Source: Pseudomonadota bacterium (GTDB lineage Bacteria; Pseudomonadota; Alphaproteobacteria; Rhizobiales; Hyphomicrobiaceae). Taken from it: a DNA stretch of 27,768 nt. Both the position numbers and the translations under genes were made by a program. A model generated the notes under the pieces. The model did not search any database and was not told where the DNA came from. It was given only the letters and a program-made list of their open reading frames with translations. The DNA lies in contig JAEWIJ010000067.1 in NCBI GenBank assembly GCA_023387235.1, forward strand, positions 1 through 27,768. Direction: 5' to 3'. Positions 1-7,603 of the stretch are shown here, one piece after another. Every line of letters starts with the position of its first letter. Position 1 is the stretch's first letter.

Positions 1-17
1 CTTTCCCGTCACCAGCT

Positions 18-43
18 AACGGCCAGTAGGCGCCCCGCGTTCC
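18..43 (-). promoter_or_regulatory. EcfG-type promoter reading leftwards
   Basis: On the minus strand this reads GGAAC, 17 bases, CGTT, the consensus of the alphaproteobacterial general stress sigma factor EcfG. It points out of the left edge of the window, so its gene is not visible. Its -35 box lies back to back with that of the ku promoter. Confidence 0.6.
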
Positions 44-52
44 GCCAAAGGC

Positions 53-77
53 GGAACGAAATCATTCGCTTAGCGTT
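53..77 (+). promoter_or_regulatory. EcfG-type promoter of ku
   Basis: GGAAC at 53-57, a 16-base spacer and CGTT at 74-77 match the EcfG consensus exactly. The start codon of ku follows 25 bases later, behind a strong AGGAGG ribosome binding site. The 21-base inverted repeat at 38-58 (9-base arms, AAA centre) is made of this -35 box and the divergent one, so it need not be a terminator. Confidence 0.72.
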
Positions 78-102
78 TGCGAGGAATCTGAGGAGGAGTT
101 CA

Positions 103-965
103 ATGGCTGCCCGACGCGCGTACTGGAAAGGTTATCTTAAGCTCTCGCTCGTGACCTGCTCCGTGGCGCTGTACCCGGCGTCCTCGCAGGCCGACAAAAT
201 TTCCACCAGATCAACCGAAAGACCGGCAACCGCCTGCGCCAGCAGATGGTCGACGAGGAGACGGGCAAGGTCGTCGACAAGGACGACAAGGGCCGCGGCT
301 ACGAGCTGCCGAGCGGCAAGTATGTCGAGATCGAGCCCGAGGAGCTTGAGGCGGTCGAGGTCGAGAGCACGCACACGATCGACATCGACAAGTTCGTCCC
401 CGAGGAAGACATCGACAAGCGCTACTATGAGCGCCCGTACTACATCGTCCCCGAAGGCAAGAGCGGAGAGGAAGCCTTCGCCGTAATCCGCGACGCCATG
501 AAGGACAAGGGCAAGGTCGCGCTCGCCCGCATCGTGTTCGCGAACCGCGAGCATATTCTCGCGGTCGAGGCCTGGGGCAAAGGCATGCTCGGGACGACGC
601 TGCGCTACGACTACGAAGTGCGCGACGAGACTGAGTTCTTCAAGGGTATCCCGAGCCCGCGCGTAAACAAGGAGATGATTGAACTCGCAAGCCATATCCT
701 CGATAGCAAATCAGGCCGGTTCGATGCCTCCAAGTTCAAGGACGAGTACGAGCTTGCCTTGCGCAAGCTGGTGAAGCGCAAAGCATCCGGCAAGACCATC
801 GAGCATCCCGCAGAGAAGGAAGACCGGGGCAATGTCGTCGATTTGATGGAAGCGCTGCGCCAGAGCGTGAAGGGGCGGAAGAGCGCTGCCTTGAAAACAA
901 AGCCTGACAGCAAGAAGACAGCTCCAGCGCGCAAGCGCAAGAAGCGCTCACGTGAGGCCGCCTGA
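103..965 (+). pseudogene. ku: Ku DNA end-binding protein, frameshifted near the N-terminus
   Basis: Bacterial Ku forms a homodimeric ring that binds double-strand DNA ends and recruits a LigD-type ligase in non-homologous end joining. The start at 103 has a textbook ribosome binding site and gives a typical Ku N-terminus (AARRAYWKGYLKLSLVTC). At about 200 the frame is lost: one T appears to be missing, and the expected FHQINRKTGNRLRQQ continues in the next frame from 201. From there the protein is open to 965, with the core motifs HTIDIDKFVPEEDID, YYIVPEGK and WGKGMLGTTLRYDYEVRDE and a lysine-rich C-terminus. An internal ATG at 246 could yield about 239 residues lacking the first beta strands. 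The gene is followed two bases later by a SemiSWEET gene and then by a LigD-type ligase, the expected partner. The family call is certain; whether the frameshift is real or a sequence error is open. Confidence 0.9.
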
Positions 966-967
966 AA

Positions 968-1231
968 GTGGGCTTCGAGACACTCGTCGGCGGGCTCGCC
1001 GCGTTCTGCACGACCATCTCTTACATCCCGCAGCTCAAGAAAGTTTGGGAAACGGGCGGGGCCGAAGACCTCTCCTTGAAGATGTTGCTCCTTCTGGGCT
1101 CGGGTCTTGCACTCTGGATACTCTACGGCGTGATCCGGGGCGATGTTGTAATCATCGCCGCGAATGCCGTCAGCATCGCTTTAATGCTGCATCACATATT
1201 TCAAGCTGCGCGGAAGCAAATAAGGATCTGA
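968..1231 (+). CDS. SemiSWEET / PQ-loop small sugar transporter
   Basis: This 87-residue membrane protein has three predicted helices (about residues 5-20, 38-58 and 62-80) and the PQ motif in helix one (SYIPQLKKVW), as in bacterial SemiSWEETs, which dimerise to form a bidirectional sugar channel. The start is GTG, two bases after the ku stop codon, so translation is probably coupled to ku and the gene shares its stress promoter. Length and helix count fit the family. The substrate cannot be told from sequence. The link with end joining is positional only. Confidence 0.82.
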   Translation: MGFETLVGGLAAFCTTISYIPQLKKVWETGGAEDLSLKMLLLLGSGLALWILYGVIRGDVVIIAANAVSIALMLHHIFQAARKQIRI

Positions 1232-1365
1232 TGGGGAAGGACCCCATACGACTGAGCCCCCGCGCCGCGCTTCAGTTGCTGCGCAAACGAAGGCGTTGAC
1301 CTCGTCATTGCCGCCATCGAGGCCGAGACCCACGCGCTGGTGCTTGGAGCGGGACAAATGACAAA

Positions 1366-1507
1366 GTGATGGTGACAAGCGTCTTCGCTGATAGGTCGCT
1401 TACTGTGCGTTGGCGCGAGGCGGGAGCGGAAAGCATTCAATCACCCGTCCAATCAGGTTTTGAGCGAGTTGACCATTGAGCGTCAGCTTGGCGGTTCGGC
1501 CGGCTAA
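1366..1507 (+). pseudogene. Remnant of an HWE-type histidine kinase C-terminus
   Basis: Reading from about 1366 gives SVFADRSLTVRWREAG and then SPVQSGFE, which resembles the end of the HWE kinase ATPase domain, where family members usually have RWREAGGPPV followed by PPTRRGFG. A frame change near 1465 then gives LTIERQLGGSAG, like the usual last helix and strand. No intact kinase is attached, so this is a relic lying between the SemiSWEET gene and the ligase gene. It overlaps the most upstream possible start of the ligase. The match is short. Confidence 0.4.
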
Positions 1508-2456
1508 GCGGTCTTCTACGCACCGCTCGTCCGCCCGTTTCCACGCCCGAGTGCTTCAGGGCGCCAAGCCGGCGCCATTCCCAGGATTCATCAAACCGCA
1601 GCTCGCCACTCTCCGAGAGACGGTGCCGTCCGGGGCGGACTGGCTGCACGAGATCAAGTTCGACGGCTATCGCGTGCAAGGTCACCTCATTGAGGGGAAG
1701 CCGGCACTGATAACCCGCAATGGGCACGACTGGACCGGCCGCATGAAATCACTCGCATCGGCGCTTGAACGCCTGCCCGCGAACAATCTCGTGGTCGATG
1801 GCGAGGTCATTGTGCCCGATGGGAAGGGCGCCAGCGACTTCGATGCACTCGAGATCGCCATGGGACCGCGCGGGCGATCCGCCGACATGCTGTTCTATCT
1901 GTTCGATCTCCTCCACCTCGACGGCTTCGATCTGCGCGCGGCGCCGCTCCTCGATAGCAAGCGGGTTCTCAAGGAACTGCTGAGCGGCGTCGGAGCCCCA
2001 ATCCTCTTCTCGGACCGCATGGCGGAGGACGGGGCGAAGATGTTCGAGCACGCCTGCGAGATGGGGCTAGAGGGCGTCATCTCGAAGCGAATGGACGCGC
2101 CTTATCGATCCGGCCGAAATGAGAGCTGGATCAAGGTGAAGTGCGTCAAGCGGGAGACCTTCGTCATTGTCGGCTACACACCCGACGGCACAGGCCTTGT
2201 TGCCGCTCTACATTTGGCGCGCAAGGAAGGTCGCGATCTCAAATACGTGGGCAAGGTCGGCACGGGTTGGAACATGAAGCAGAGCGCCGAGCTCCAGCAG
2301 AGGCTCGAGGCGATCGAAGTCGATCGACCGCCAGTGGTCGTGCCCGGCCGTCCGAAGGCGGTATGGGTGCAGCCGCGGCTGAAGGCCGATGTAGAGTATC
2401 GAACGATTACGACGGCCGGCCTGCTGCGGCACGCGGTGTGGAAGCGAAATGGATAG
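1476..2456 (+). CDS. LigD-type ATP-dependent DNA ligase, ligase domain only
   Basis: The protein is an ATP-dependent DNA ligase of the LigD/LigC class, the sealing enzyme of Ku-dependent end joining. Motif I is EIKFDGYR, with the AMP-accepting lysine at residue 61. Later motifs are VVDGEVIVPD, FYLFDLLHLDG, GLEGVISKR and SWIKVKC, followed by an OB-fold (VGYTPDGTG, YVGKVGTGW). It ends at TTAGLLRHAVWKRNG, slightly short of the usual end, and has neither the phosphoesterase nor the polymerase domain of full LigD. No ATG precedes the domain. The longest frame starts at TTG 1476, but 1476-1507 looks like kinase relic, so GTG 1551, just before QGAKPAPFPGFIKPQLATL, may be the true start. Its stop overlaps the next gene by 8 bases. 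Confidence 0.88.
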   Translation: MSVSLAVRPAKRSSTHRSSARFHARVLQGAKPAPFPGFIKPQLATLRETVPSGADWLHEIKFDGYRVQGHLIEGKPALITRNGHDWTGRMKSLASALERLPANNLVVDGEVIVPDGKGASDFDALEIAMGPRGRSADMLFYLFDLLHLDGFDLRAAPLLDSKRVLKELLSGVGAPILFSDRMAEDGAKMFEHACEMGLEGVISKRMDAPYRSGRNESWIKVKCVKRETFVIVGYTPDGTGLVAALHLARKEGRDLKYVGKVGTGWNMKQSAELQQRLEAIEVDRPPVVVPGRPKAVWVQPRLKADVEYRTITTAGLLRHAVWKRNG

Positions 2457-3552
2457 ACCAGTGCCTCGCATCGCGCTGATCCGTAAGGACGCGCTGTTAA
2501 GCTTGAACACTCGGCCGGCGCAAGGGATACTCGGGGTGTCAAATCCTGCATCATCGATTGATCCATTCATGCGGACAGCGATCAGTAAAGTCAGCCATAT
2601 AGAGAGCTTGCTCCCTCTGTTGCCTGGTCCGTCGCAACCTCTCGTGGTGCGTTACGGGGTCTCCGCATTGCTGAGCGCCTGCAGCCTCGGGATCTTTGCC
2701 GCGATGGAGGTGCAAAGTGGCTTTATCGGCCTATATATTCTCCTTCCCGCAATCTTTCTCTCTGGCATGTTGTTCGATCGCGGTAGCGGGTTTTTCGCCA
2801 CCGGCGTGGCCGTAGCTGGCGTTCTACTGATACTGCGCCCGCAGTGGCCGTCTCCCCTAACCCTTCCGATCATCTTGTTCGTCTTCATAGCGTTTGCTTT
2901 CGCTATTCTCGCTGAGGCTCTTCGCAAAGAGATGGAGAGAGCCGTCGCCTCAGAACGCTCTAAGACGCTCTTGCTTCAGGAAGTTGCGCACAGGACCAAG
3001 AACAATCTCGCGATGCTGAGCGCGATGGTGCGCCTGCAATCCCGCACACTCGGCCAAGAGGCCTCGGCGGCTCTTGAGACGACGTCTCAACGCATCCAGA
3101 CGATGGCCGAGGTCTACGATCACCTGATGCTGCGCGATCAAACAAAGATTGTCGATCTCAAAGAGTACATAGGTGATATCGTCCGACGTCTGCTTGCGTT
3201 GAGCGGCGACAAACCGGTGGGACTACGCTGCGAACTGGATGAAGTCTACGCTCATAGCGAGATTGCTGTTCCCATCGCAATCATCATCAACGAGTTGGTG
3301 ACGAACAGCATCAAGTACGGCTTCGTCGATGATCGGGTAGGCCAAATCCTGATAAAGCTTCAGGCAAACGACGACCTGGTTCTCACGGTCACCGATAATG
3401 GCATCGGTTTGCCCTCGCCCGAGCAGACAACAAAAGGTGTCGGTTCAAAAGTCGTCGCGCTGCTAGCGCAGCAGTTGAATGGCACAATCTCCTACGAGCC
3501 CGCGAACCCGGGCTGCCGCGTAATTCTGAGAATGCCGAAGCCAACGATTTAG
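2449..3552 (+). CDS. Membrane HisKA_2-family sensor histidine kinase
   Basis: This is a sensor kinase with a DUF4118-like membrane part of about four helices (residues 66-155) and then a HisKA_2 phosphoacceptor region, EVAHRTKNNLAMLS, with the histidine near residue 181. The ATPase domain shows the N box IIINELVTNSIKYGF, the G1 box VTDNGIGLP and the glycine stretch KGVGSKVVALL. HWE/HisKA_2 kinases commonly feed the PhyR-EcfG general stress pathway in alphaproteobacteria, which would suit the EcfG promoters nearby; that link is inferred. ATG 2449 overlaps the ligase stop and has GGAAG upstream. ATG 2569 is an alternative that would drop a 40-residue polar leader. No receiver domain or response regulator is present. 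Confidence 0.87.
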   Translation: MDRPVPRIALIRKDALLSLNTRPAQGILGVSNPASSIDPFMRTAISKVSHIESLLPLLPGPSQPLVVRYGVSALLSACSLGIFAAMEVQSGFIGLYILLPAIFLSGMLFDRGSGFFATGVAVAGVLLILRPQWPSPLTLPIILFVFIAFAFAILAEALRKEMERAVASERSKTLLLQEVAHRTKNNLAMLSAMVRLQSRTLGQEASAALETTSQRIQTMAEVYDHLMLRDQTKIVDLKEYIGDIVRRLLALSGDKPVGLRCELDEVYAHSEIAVPIAIIINELVTNSIKYGFVDDRVGQILIKLQANDDLVLTVTDNGIGLPSPEQTTKGVGSKVVALLAQQLNGTISYEPANPGCRVILRMPKPTI

Positions 3553-3871
3553 GCGCCATCGCTGCCGATGGACTGAAGCAACGCTTTTGACAAGTTGGAG
3601 TTGCCTCAAGGCATGGTGTCCTTTTGGCGCTTCGCACCAGCAGCAGGTTGCAGGCACTTGAGCGCATCGGGCGCGAAGAATTACAGTCCGCTCTGCTTCC
3701 GCAAGCGTCATGGTGCGGTCGACGCAAAGGCTCACCTGCCAAACGCTACTGGTTCGATCAACATGTCCGCTCGCCTGATCGCCTTGCCTCGAAATCCAGC
3801 GAACTCAACTTTGAACGCCTTCGACCTTCAGCGCGCGCTTGAAGCAGCATCGAATGGCTGCTAACTGGCCG
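3553..3871 (+). other. Gap without a recognisable gene
   Basis: Short open frames exist on both strands, but none has a ribosome binding site together with a recognisable protein. A minus-strand frame starting MTLAEAERTVILRARC is the only one that looks at all protein-like; I cannot assign it. Confidence 0.4.
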
Positions 3872-3897
3872 GGAACAGGCCGTCAGCCGTTAACGTT
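3872..3897 (+). promoter_or_regulatory. EcfG-type promoter of the HD gene
   Basis: GGAAC at 3872-3876, 17 bases, then CGTT at 3894-3897. Transcription would be expected to start about seven bases later, at or next to the ATG at 3905, which suggests a leaderless message. Confidence 0.5.
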
Positions 3898-3904
3898 TCC
3901 CAAC

Positions 3905-4404
3905 ATGGCCGTTTCAGCACAAGCCCGCGCCTTCGCCGTGCAAAGACACGGCGCTCAGTATTCCGATGAGCCCTACGTGGTGCATCTCGATGCCGTCGTG
4001 CGGCTGTTGAAGGAGCATGGCATCGACGACGAGAGCGTTCTTGCGGCTGCTTTCCTGCACGACACCGTCGAGATACGCCCGTCACTATGCAGGAGATCAT
4101 CGAGCAGTTCGGCGATGAGGTGGCCGAGCTTGTGTACTGGCTCAGCGATGTCGAAACCCGCAATCGCAAGTCGCGCATGAAAATGGTCACATGGCGCCTC
4201 GCTCTGGCGCCCTGGAACGCCAAGCTCATCAAGCTCGCCGAGATCATGGACAACACCAGCAACATTGCCGAGCACGACCCCGACTTCGCACCCGTGTTCA
4301 TGCGCGAGAAGCGCGCCGTGCTCGCCGCCATGGTGCAGATCGAAGGTGACAAGATCACCAACCATGCCCTCTATCAGCAGGCCGCCGCTCATGGCGTCAC
4401 CTAG
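3905..4404 (+). pseudogene. RelA/SpoT-type HD phosphohydrolase (MESH1-like), frameshifted
   Basis: The protein resembles single-domain HD hydrolases of the SpoT/MESH1 class, which remove pyrophosphate from (p)ppGpp. Visible features are the N-terminal histidine region YVVHLDAVVRLLKEHG, the metal-binding HD pair in AAAFLHDTVE, and the later KLIKLAEIMDNTSNI stretch. The first frame runs from 3905 to about 4073. A missing G in what should be GAG GAT ACG then shifts the frame, and the rest continues from PVTMQEIIEQFGDEV to 4404. ATG 3905 is preferred over an upstream ATG at 3854 because the EcfG promoter ends at 3897. The stop shares a CTAG with the stop of the convergent gene at 4401. The shift could be mutation or sequence error; with it, only the N-terminal third is made. 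Confidence 0.72.
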
Positions 4405-4616
4405 AATCGTCTGATGCCAGTCCGCGTCAGTTCGGCCCGAGCTGCCTCCCTATTGGCCTCGGCTTTGCGTAGCATCGCGTGCGGATGGTGGGTCGGCCAG
4501 TCCGAGCCTTTGCGGTTCTCAATCAACTTCTTCAGCATGTCTGCATGGGCCGCCGCTTCATTGAATTTGCGATGAATGGCGCCTAGTCGCGAGTGTTCTC
4601 GTACTCCATGTCGCAA
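4401..4616 (-). CDS. Small helical hypothetical protein
   Basis: The 71-residue product is rich in charged residues and alanine, probably helical (AAHADMLKKLIENRK, KAEANREAARAEL). I do not recognise a family. The only in-frame start is TTG 4616. An ATG at 4609 in another frame gives MEYENTRD and then a stop, and would join this frame after a one-base shift, so the true N-terminus may be damaged. An EcfG-like promoter lies just upstream at 4642-4666. The gene converges on the HD hydrolase, the two stop codons overlapping in one CTAG. Confidence 0.45.
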   Translation of the reverse strand: MRHGVREHSRLGAIHRKFNEAAAHADMLKKLIENRKGSDWPTHHPHAMLRKAEANREAARAELTRTGIRRF

Positions 4617-4641
4617 TCCCGGTCGCAGCGTTGCTACCAGC

Positions 4642-4666
4642 GACGCCAGCTCGGAAAGCGCGTTCC
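4642..4666 (-). promoter_or_regulatory. EcfG-like promoter, one mismatch
   Basis: On the minus strand GGAAC, 16 bases, CGTC: one base off the consensus -10 CGTT. It lies directly upstream of the small protein starting at 4616 or 4609. Confidence 0.4.
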
Positions 4667-4758
4667 GGAATAAGGAGGGAATTACGGGCCAACCGGCGGC
4701 GGCGCAGGCTTGCTCAAAGGCAGTTTGGGAGGCGCATGAACCCGCGCCGCCGCCTATC

Positions 4759-5049
4759 TTATGCGGCCGGTACAGCCTTCAGCCAACGCGCCTTGCGCAA
4801 CGCCGCGAGCGCCGCCCGCTTTTCGGCTTCCGCTTGCTTCAGCTTGCCGAGCAGCTGCGTGCAGTCGAACGCGTGCACTTGTCGTGACTGAATGAGGTGG
4901 GCGAGCTCCTCGGCGCGGTCGTACGCCGCGTCGAAACGCTGATGCAAGTGCTCGACCGGGCACAGGATCTCCGCCGTCACGGAGCGAGCTGCTGGTGGTG
5001 CTGTTTGATAGTCGCTGATGTCGTGGGACTGAACGCTCGACCGGGCCAT
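4759..5049 (-). CDS. Small hypothetical protein, EcfG-controlled
   Basis: This 96-residue protein of unknown family has a polar N-terminus and a helical, probably coiled-coil body (HQRFDAAYDRAEELAHLI, LGKLKQAEAEKRAALAALRKA). ATG 5049 is preceded by AGAGG at a suitable distance, and a perfect EcfG-type promoter sits 38 bases further upstream. It resembles the neighbouring small proteins only in size and helical make-up. Promoter and position suggest a general stress role; nothing points to a biochemical function. Confidence 0.62.
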   Translation of the reverse strand: MARSSVQSHDISDYQTAPPAARSVTAEILCPVEHLHQRFDAAYDRAEELAHLIQSRQVHAFDCTQLLGKLKQAEAEKRAALAALRKARWLKAVPAA

Positions 5050-5086
5050 TTCTATAACCTCTTGCTTGGGGGATAACCGCCCGATG

Positions 5087-5111
5087 AACGCGCCTTCATG
5101 CAGCCGGTTCC
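5087..5111 (-). promoter_or_regulatory. EcfG-type promoter, exact match
   Basis: On the minus strand GGAAC (5111-5107), a 16-base spacer and CGTT (5090-5087). The start codon at 5049 lies about 30 bases downstream of the expected transcription start. Confidence 0.7.
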
Positions 5112-5151
5112 CCTACCGAAGCATGAAATTCACCACGTTGATTTGAGAGCT

Positions 5152-5409
5152 CTAAGAGCCCGACGGCCGCTCCAGTTTGGCGAGCTCGAGCATCAGCTCG
5201 ACCCGCCGCTGGCCGATGTCCATGGCGTGGTGCTGGAGCAGCCGGAAGGCGTCGGCGTCTTCCTCGCCCGTTCGTGCCCGCGCAACCAGATTGATGGCCT
5301 CCTGTAGCCATTCCCACTCGCGACCTACTTCCTCCTCCCTCGCGCGTATGATCTCTGCACGCTCCATTACGCCCCTCGTCCTGTCGATGTTCTGGGCCGT
5401 TCCAACCAT
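5152..5409 (-). CDS. Small hypothetical helical protein
   Basis: This 85-residue, strongly charged protein is probably all helix (RAREEEVGREWEWLQEAI, RRVELMLELAKLERP). It starts at ATG 5409 with GGGAA upstream. It matches no family I recognise, though small proteins of this build are common in rhizobial stress islands. No EcfG motif was found upstream. It ends about 40 bases before the EcfG promoter of the next minus-strand gene, so the two are probably transcribed separately. Confidence 0.55.
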   Translation of the reverse strand: MVGTAQNIDRTRGVMERAEIIRAREEEVGREWEWLQEAINLVARARTGEEDADAFRLLQHHAMDIGQRRVELMLELAKLERPSGS

Positions 5410-5674
5410 GTTGCCGTTCCCATGAACGAATCGAGCCTGAGATATCTCGCGACTAACATTTGTTAAGCTGCTGCATCATCGGTCGATTGTTTCGTCGTGC
5501 CTCCGGCCCATTTCACTTGCCGATAAGTCCGACATGAGCAATTGTCGCTGGGCGCCATATTGCGGGGGTGACTAACGTTTCCATTTCAGTTTGATGCCGG
5601 GGCGCGCGGGCAAGGTTTCGGCTTGGCCCGCGCGTTCCCTTATCCCCGCCGCCGCGCTGCGGTATGTTCACTAT

Positions 5675-5850
5675 ATGTTCCTGCCGCGCTATGCAAGCGG
5701 GATGTCCTTCCGAGCCCGCTTCCCATCGCCTTGGTTCTACGAAGAGCACCACAACCGCATCGTGGTGCGCGATGCCTACGGCGAGGCGCTGCTCACCATA
5801 CATTTCCAGTTCATCGAGCATCCCGGCAAACGCGGCGCCAAGTTCCCAAA
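5675..5850 (+). pseudogene. Truncated small hypothetical protein
   Basis: The frame from ATG 5675 or 5702 gives RFPSPWFYEEHHNRIVVRDA, then EALLTIHFQF and a GKRG stretch. This is the front of a roughly 70-residue protein often duplicated in Bradyrhizobium-like genomes (pattern FP-PW--EE--- then a V-DA-G strand, then an E-ARRIA helix). The closing helix is missing: after KFPNEL near 5850 the sequence runs into the back of a minus-strand methyltransferase relic. Function is unknown. Confidence 0.5.
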
Positions 5851-5880
5851 TGAACTGGGCCTATGCGCGCTCGCTCGCGC

Positions 5881-6426
5881 TCGGTGCAGATGGGTAATCG
5901 TGCCGATGGACTGGTGGCTGGCCTCGGCCATGACGTCGTGGAAACGACCGTAGTGGTGATAGTGAATGCCACCGCCGGTTTGAAAGCATTCGACGATCTT
6001 GTCCTCGACGCCGGCGGTGACGCCGAGGAATTGCGCGTTAACAGCGATATTGACTGGCCCGCCGTACGTGAGGAAGGCCGCGTGCTCGGGCGGCAGCGCA
6101 TAGGCACGCGTCTGCGGCCTGTATTTGACGATGCCGGATGTCGTCATCACCGCGAGCCATTCGCGCACGTATCGAGCCGACAGTCCGGCCGCCGAAGCAA
6201 GCTGCTCGACTGTGCACGGCGACATTTTCGAGAGATGTCCGAACAGTCCGGTCCGATGGCCAATCGACGTCATAAGCACAAGTGCGGCATCGTTGAGGGC
6301 GCTGAGCATTCTTCCGGCGAATGCCTGGGCCTTGTTCTGGTCGAACTCGGCCTCCGGATGAAAGCTTTTGCTGCTGCGGTCATAGAGGTCATCCTTCTGA
6401 TGCACTGGATCGGAGGGGGAAATCAA
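5881..6426 (-). pseudogene. N-terminal part of a class I SAM methyltransferase (Rv2258c-like)
   Basis: The frame shows the winged-helix substrate domain of this family: AFAGRMLSALNDAALVLMTS, LASAAGLSARYVREWLAVM, YALPPEHAAFLT and GRFHDVMAEASHQSIG. The SAM-binding Rossmann domain that should follow is absent: homology ends near THLHRA at about 5881, next to the truncated gene on the other strand. The N-terminus is also unclear. TTG 6426 and a GTG shortly after are the in-frame starts, while a better-looking MTAAAK start lies one base out of frame. No catalytic activity is expected. Confidence 0.7.
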
Positions 6427-6723
6427 CGGTCTCAGCGGTGAAGGCGCGACGAGCGTCCATCCCTGACGGCGGTGATGATGCGGGATCGGCTGATCCCAAT
6501 GTCGTGAAGAAGGCGGTCTGGTGGTGCAGACAGTTGCCGGATCGCCGTCTGTTCGGCTAGCCTTATGACGTTGCGCCGCGCTGCTGCGCGGAGGCTCAGA
6601 GCCTATCCACGCACTATGAATTCCGACGCCTGAGCCGGATTAGATGTCGTCATCATGATCATCTCCTTGATTTTTAATTGTTGGGCGTGGCAATTGCCCG
6701 GGCGCGGATATAGGTTCGCCCGA
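6427..6723. other. Gap with a start-site remnant
   Basis: No complete gene is seen. On the minus strand an AAGGAG site precedes a 17-18-codon frame at 6603-6659 (MTTSNPAQASEFIVRG, then stop), which could be the 5' end of a lost gene or a leader peptide. A short hairpin (CCGCGC arms) lies at 6576-6591. Confidence 0.3.
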
Positions 6724-7023
6724 TCATGAATGGAATTTCGCCGTCCACGCCGATGATGGATCGGAGGGCGAGATGACCTTCGGCGCCTTGCGCTCGACGC
6801 GGCGCTGCCGTGGTGTCTCGGGATCGTTGTCGGTATCGCCGGAGCGATCGGCAGCTTCAGCAGATTGTGCCTCGGCATCGATGGCCGCCAGATATTCGGC
6901 CACCGCCCTCTTCTGGCGTTGAGCATCGGTCCAATCGAGTTCAGCCGGCGGCTTGCCGTGGTAGCGGCTGGCGTTGGCTTCCAGAACGCTGGCATCTACC
7001 GCGAAGCCTTCCCCCTTCACCAT
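6724..7023 (-). mobile_element. IS1182-family transposase fragment
   Basis: The frame contains VKGEGFAVDASVLEANASR, then RAVAEYLAAIDAEAQ and KVISPSDPSSAWT, which fit the middle of IS1182-family transposases, where a VDAS stretch precedes the catalytic core and a DP-A-W motif follows the variable linker. Neither the N-terminal part nor the catalytic C-terminal part is present, and no terminal repeats were found. It is a dead fragment of about 100 residues. Confidence 0.7.
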
Positions 7024-7195
7024 GCCTGCCGCAGCGCTGCGCGCGAGACCTGGGCAGTGGCGATATCCAGTCTGGCATGGACAGCTATTGCATCAACGCG
7101 GCTACGATTGACGCCCTCACTGTCGAGCAGATGAAGTCTAGACGTGCCTGACGAAAGCGAGGTCTATCGACCCCGCATGGATACCGGAGGCAGCG

Positions 7196-7450
7196 ATGGA
7201 TTGGCCCATGTATCGGCGTGTGGAGAATCGAGCGCGCCGTCTGAAGGAAATGATGGAGAGACTGGATGTCGATACCCGCACGCTGGCGCGATTGCGCGGT
7301 GGTGATGACTATGCTGAGGCGCGCAGTCGGTGTCTGTTCTGCGGCACAGGCGACAAATGCTTGAGGTGGCTCGAGCAGTGTGACGTAGGAGCGCGGCCTG
7401 AGTTTTGTCCCAACCTGCCGCTTTTTGAAAGCTGCCGGCACAAAGATTGA
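7196..7450 (+). CDS. DUF6455 family small cysteine-rich protein
   Basis: This 84-residue protein has a helical N-terminus (RVENRARRLKEMMERLDVD) and the cysteine pattern CLFCGTGDKCLRWLE followed by PEFCPNLPLF, as in DUF6455 proteins of alphaproteobacteria. The cysteines suggest metal or heme contact, but the function is not established. ATG 7196 has a strong GGAGG site. It sits convergent to the nap operon, whose last gene napC ends at 7604. Such proteins are often found near denitrification and nitrate respiration genes, so a role linked to nap is possible but inferred. Confidence 0.75.
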   Translation: MDWPMYRRVENRARRLKEMMERLDVDTRTLARLRGGDDYAEARSRCLFCGTGDKCLRWLEQCDVGARPEFCPNLPLFESCRHKD

Positions 7451-7603
7451 CCGGTTCCCGCACGTTGAATATCGGCCATGGCGCTGCCGTGAGACGGGTT
7501 GATTCACGTGCTTGAGACGGATCCGGTTGCAGGCCTGGAATTTGCCGTGGCCGTGCGTGGGCGCGGGCCGGCGTTGCGATGGGACATATTCCAAGACGAT
7601 GCG

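Noticed and set aside
38..58. Hairpin upstream of ku as a terminator
   Set aside because: There is no T tract, and both arms are the -35 boxes of divergent EcfG promoters, which explains the repeat better.
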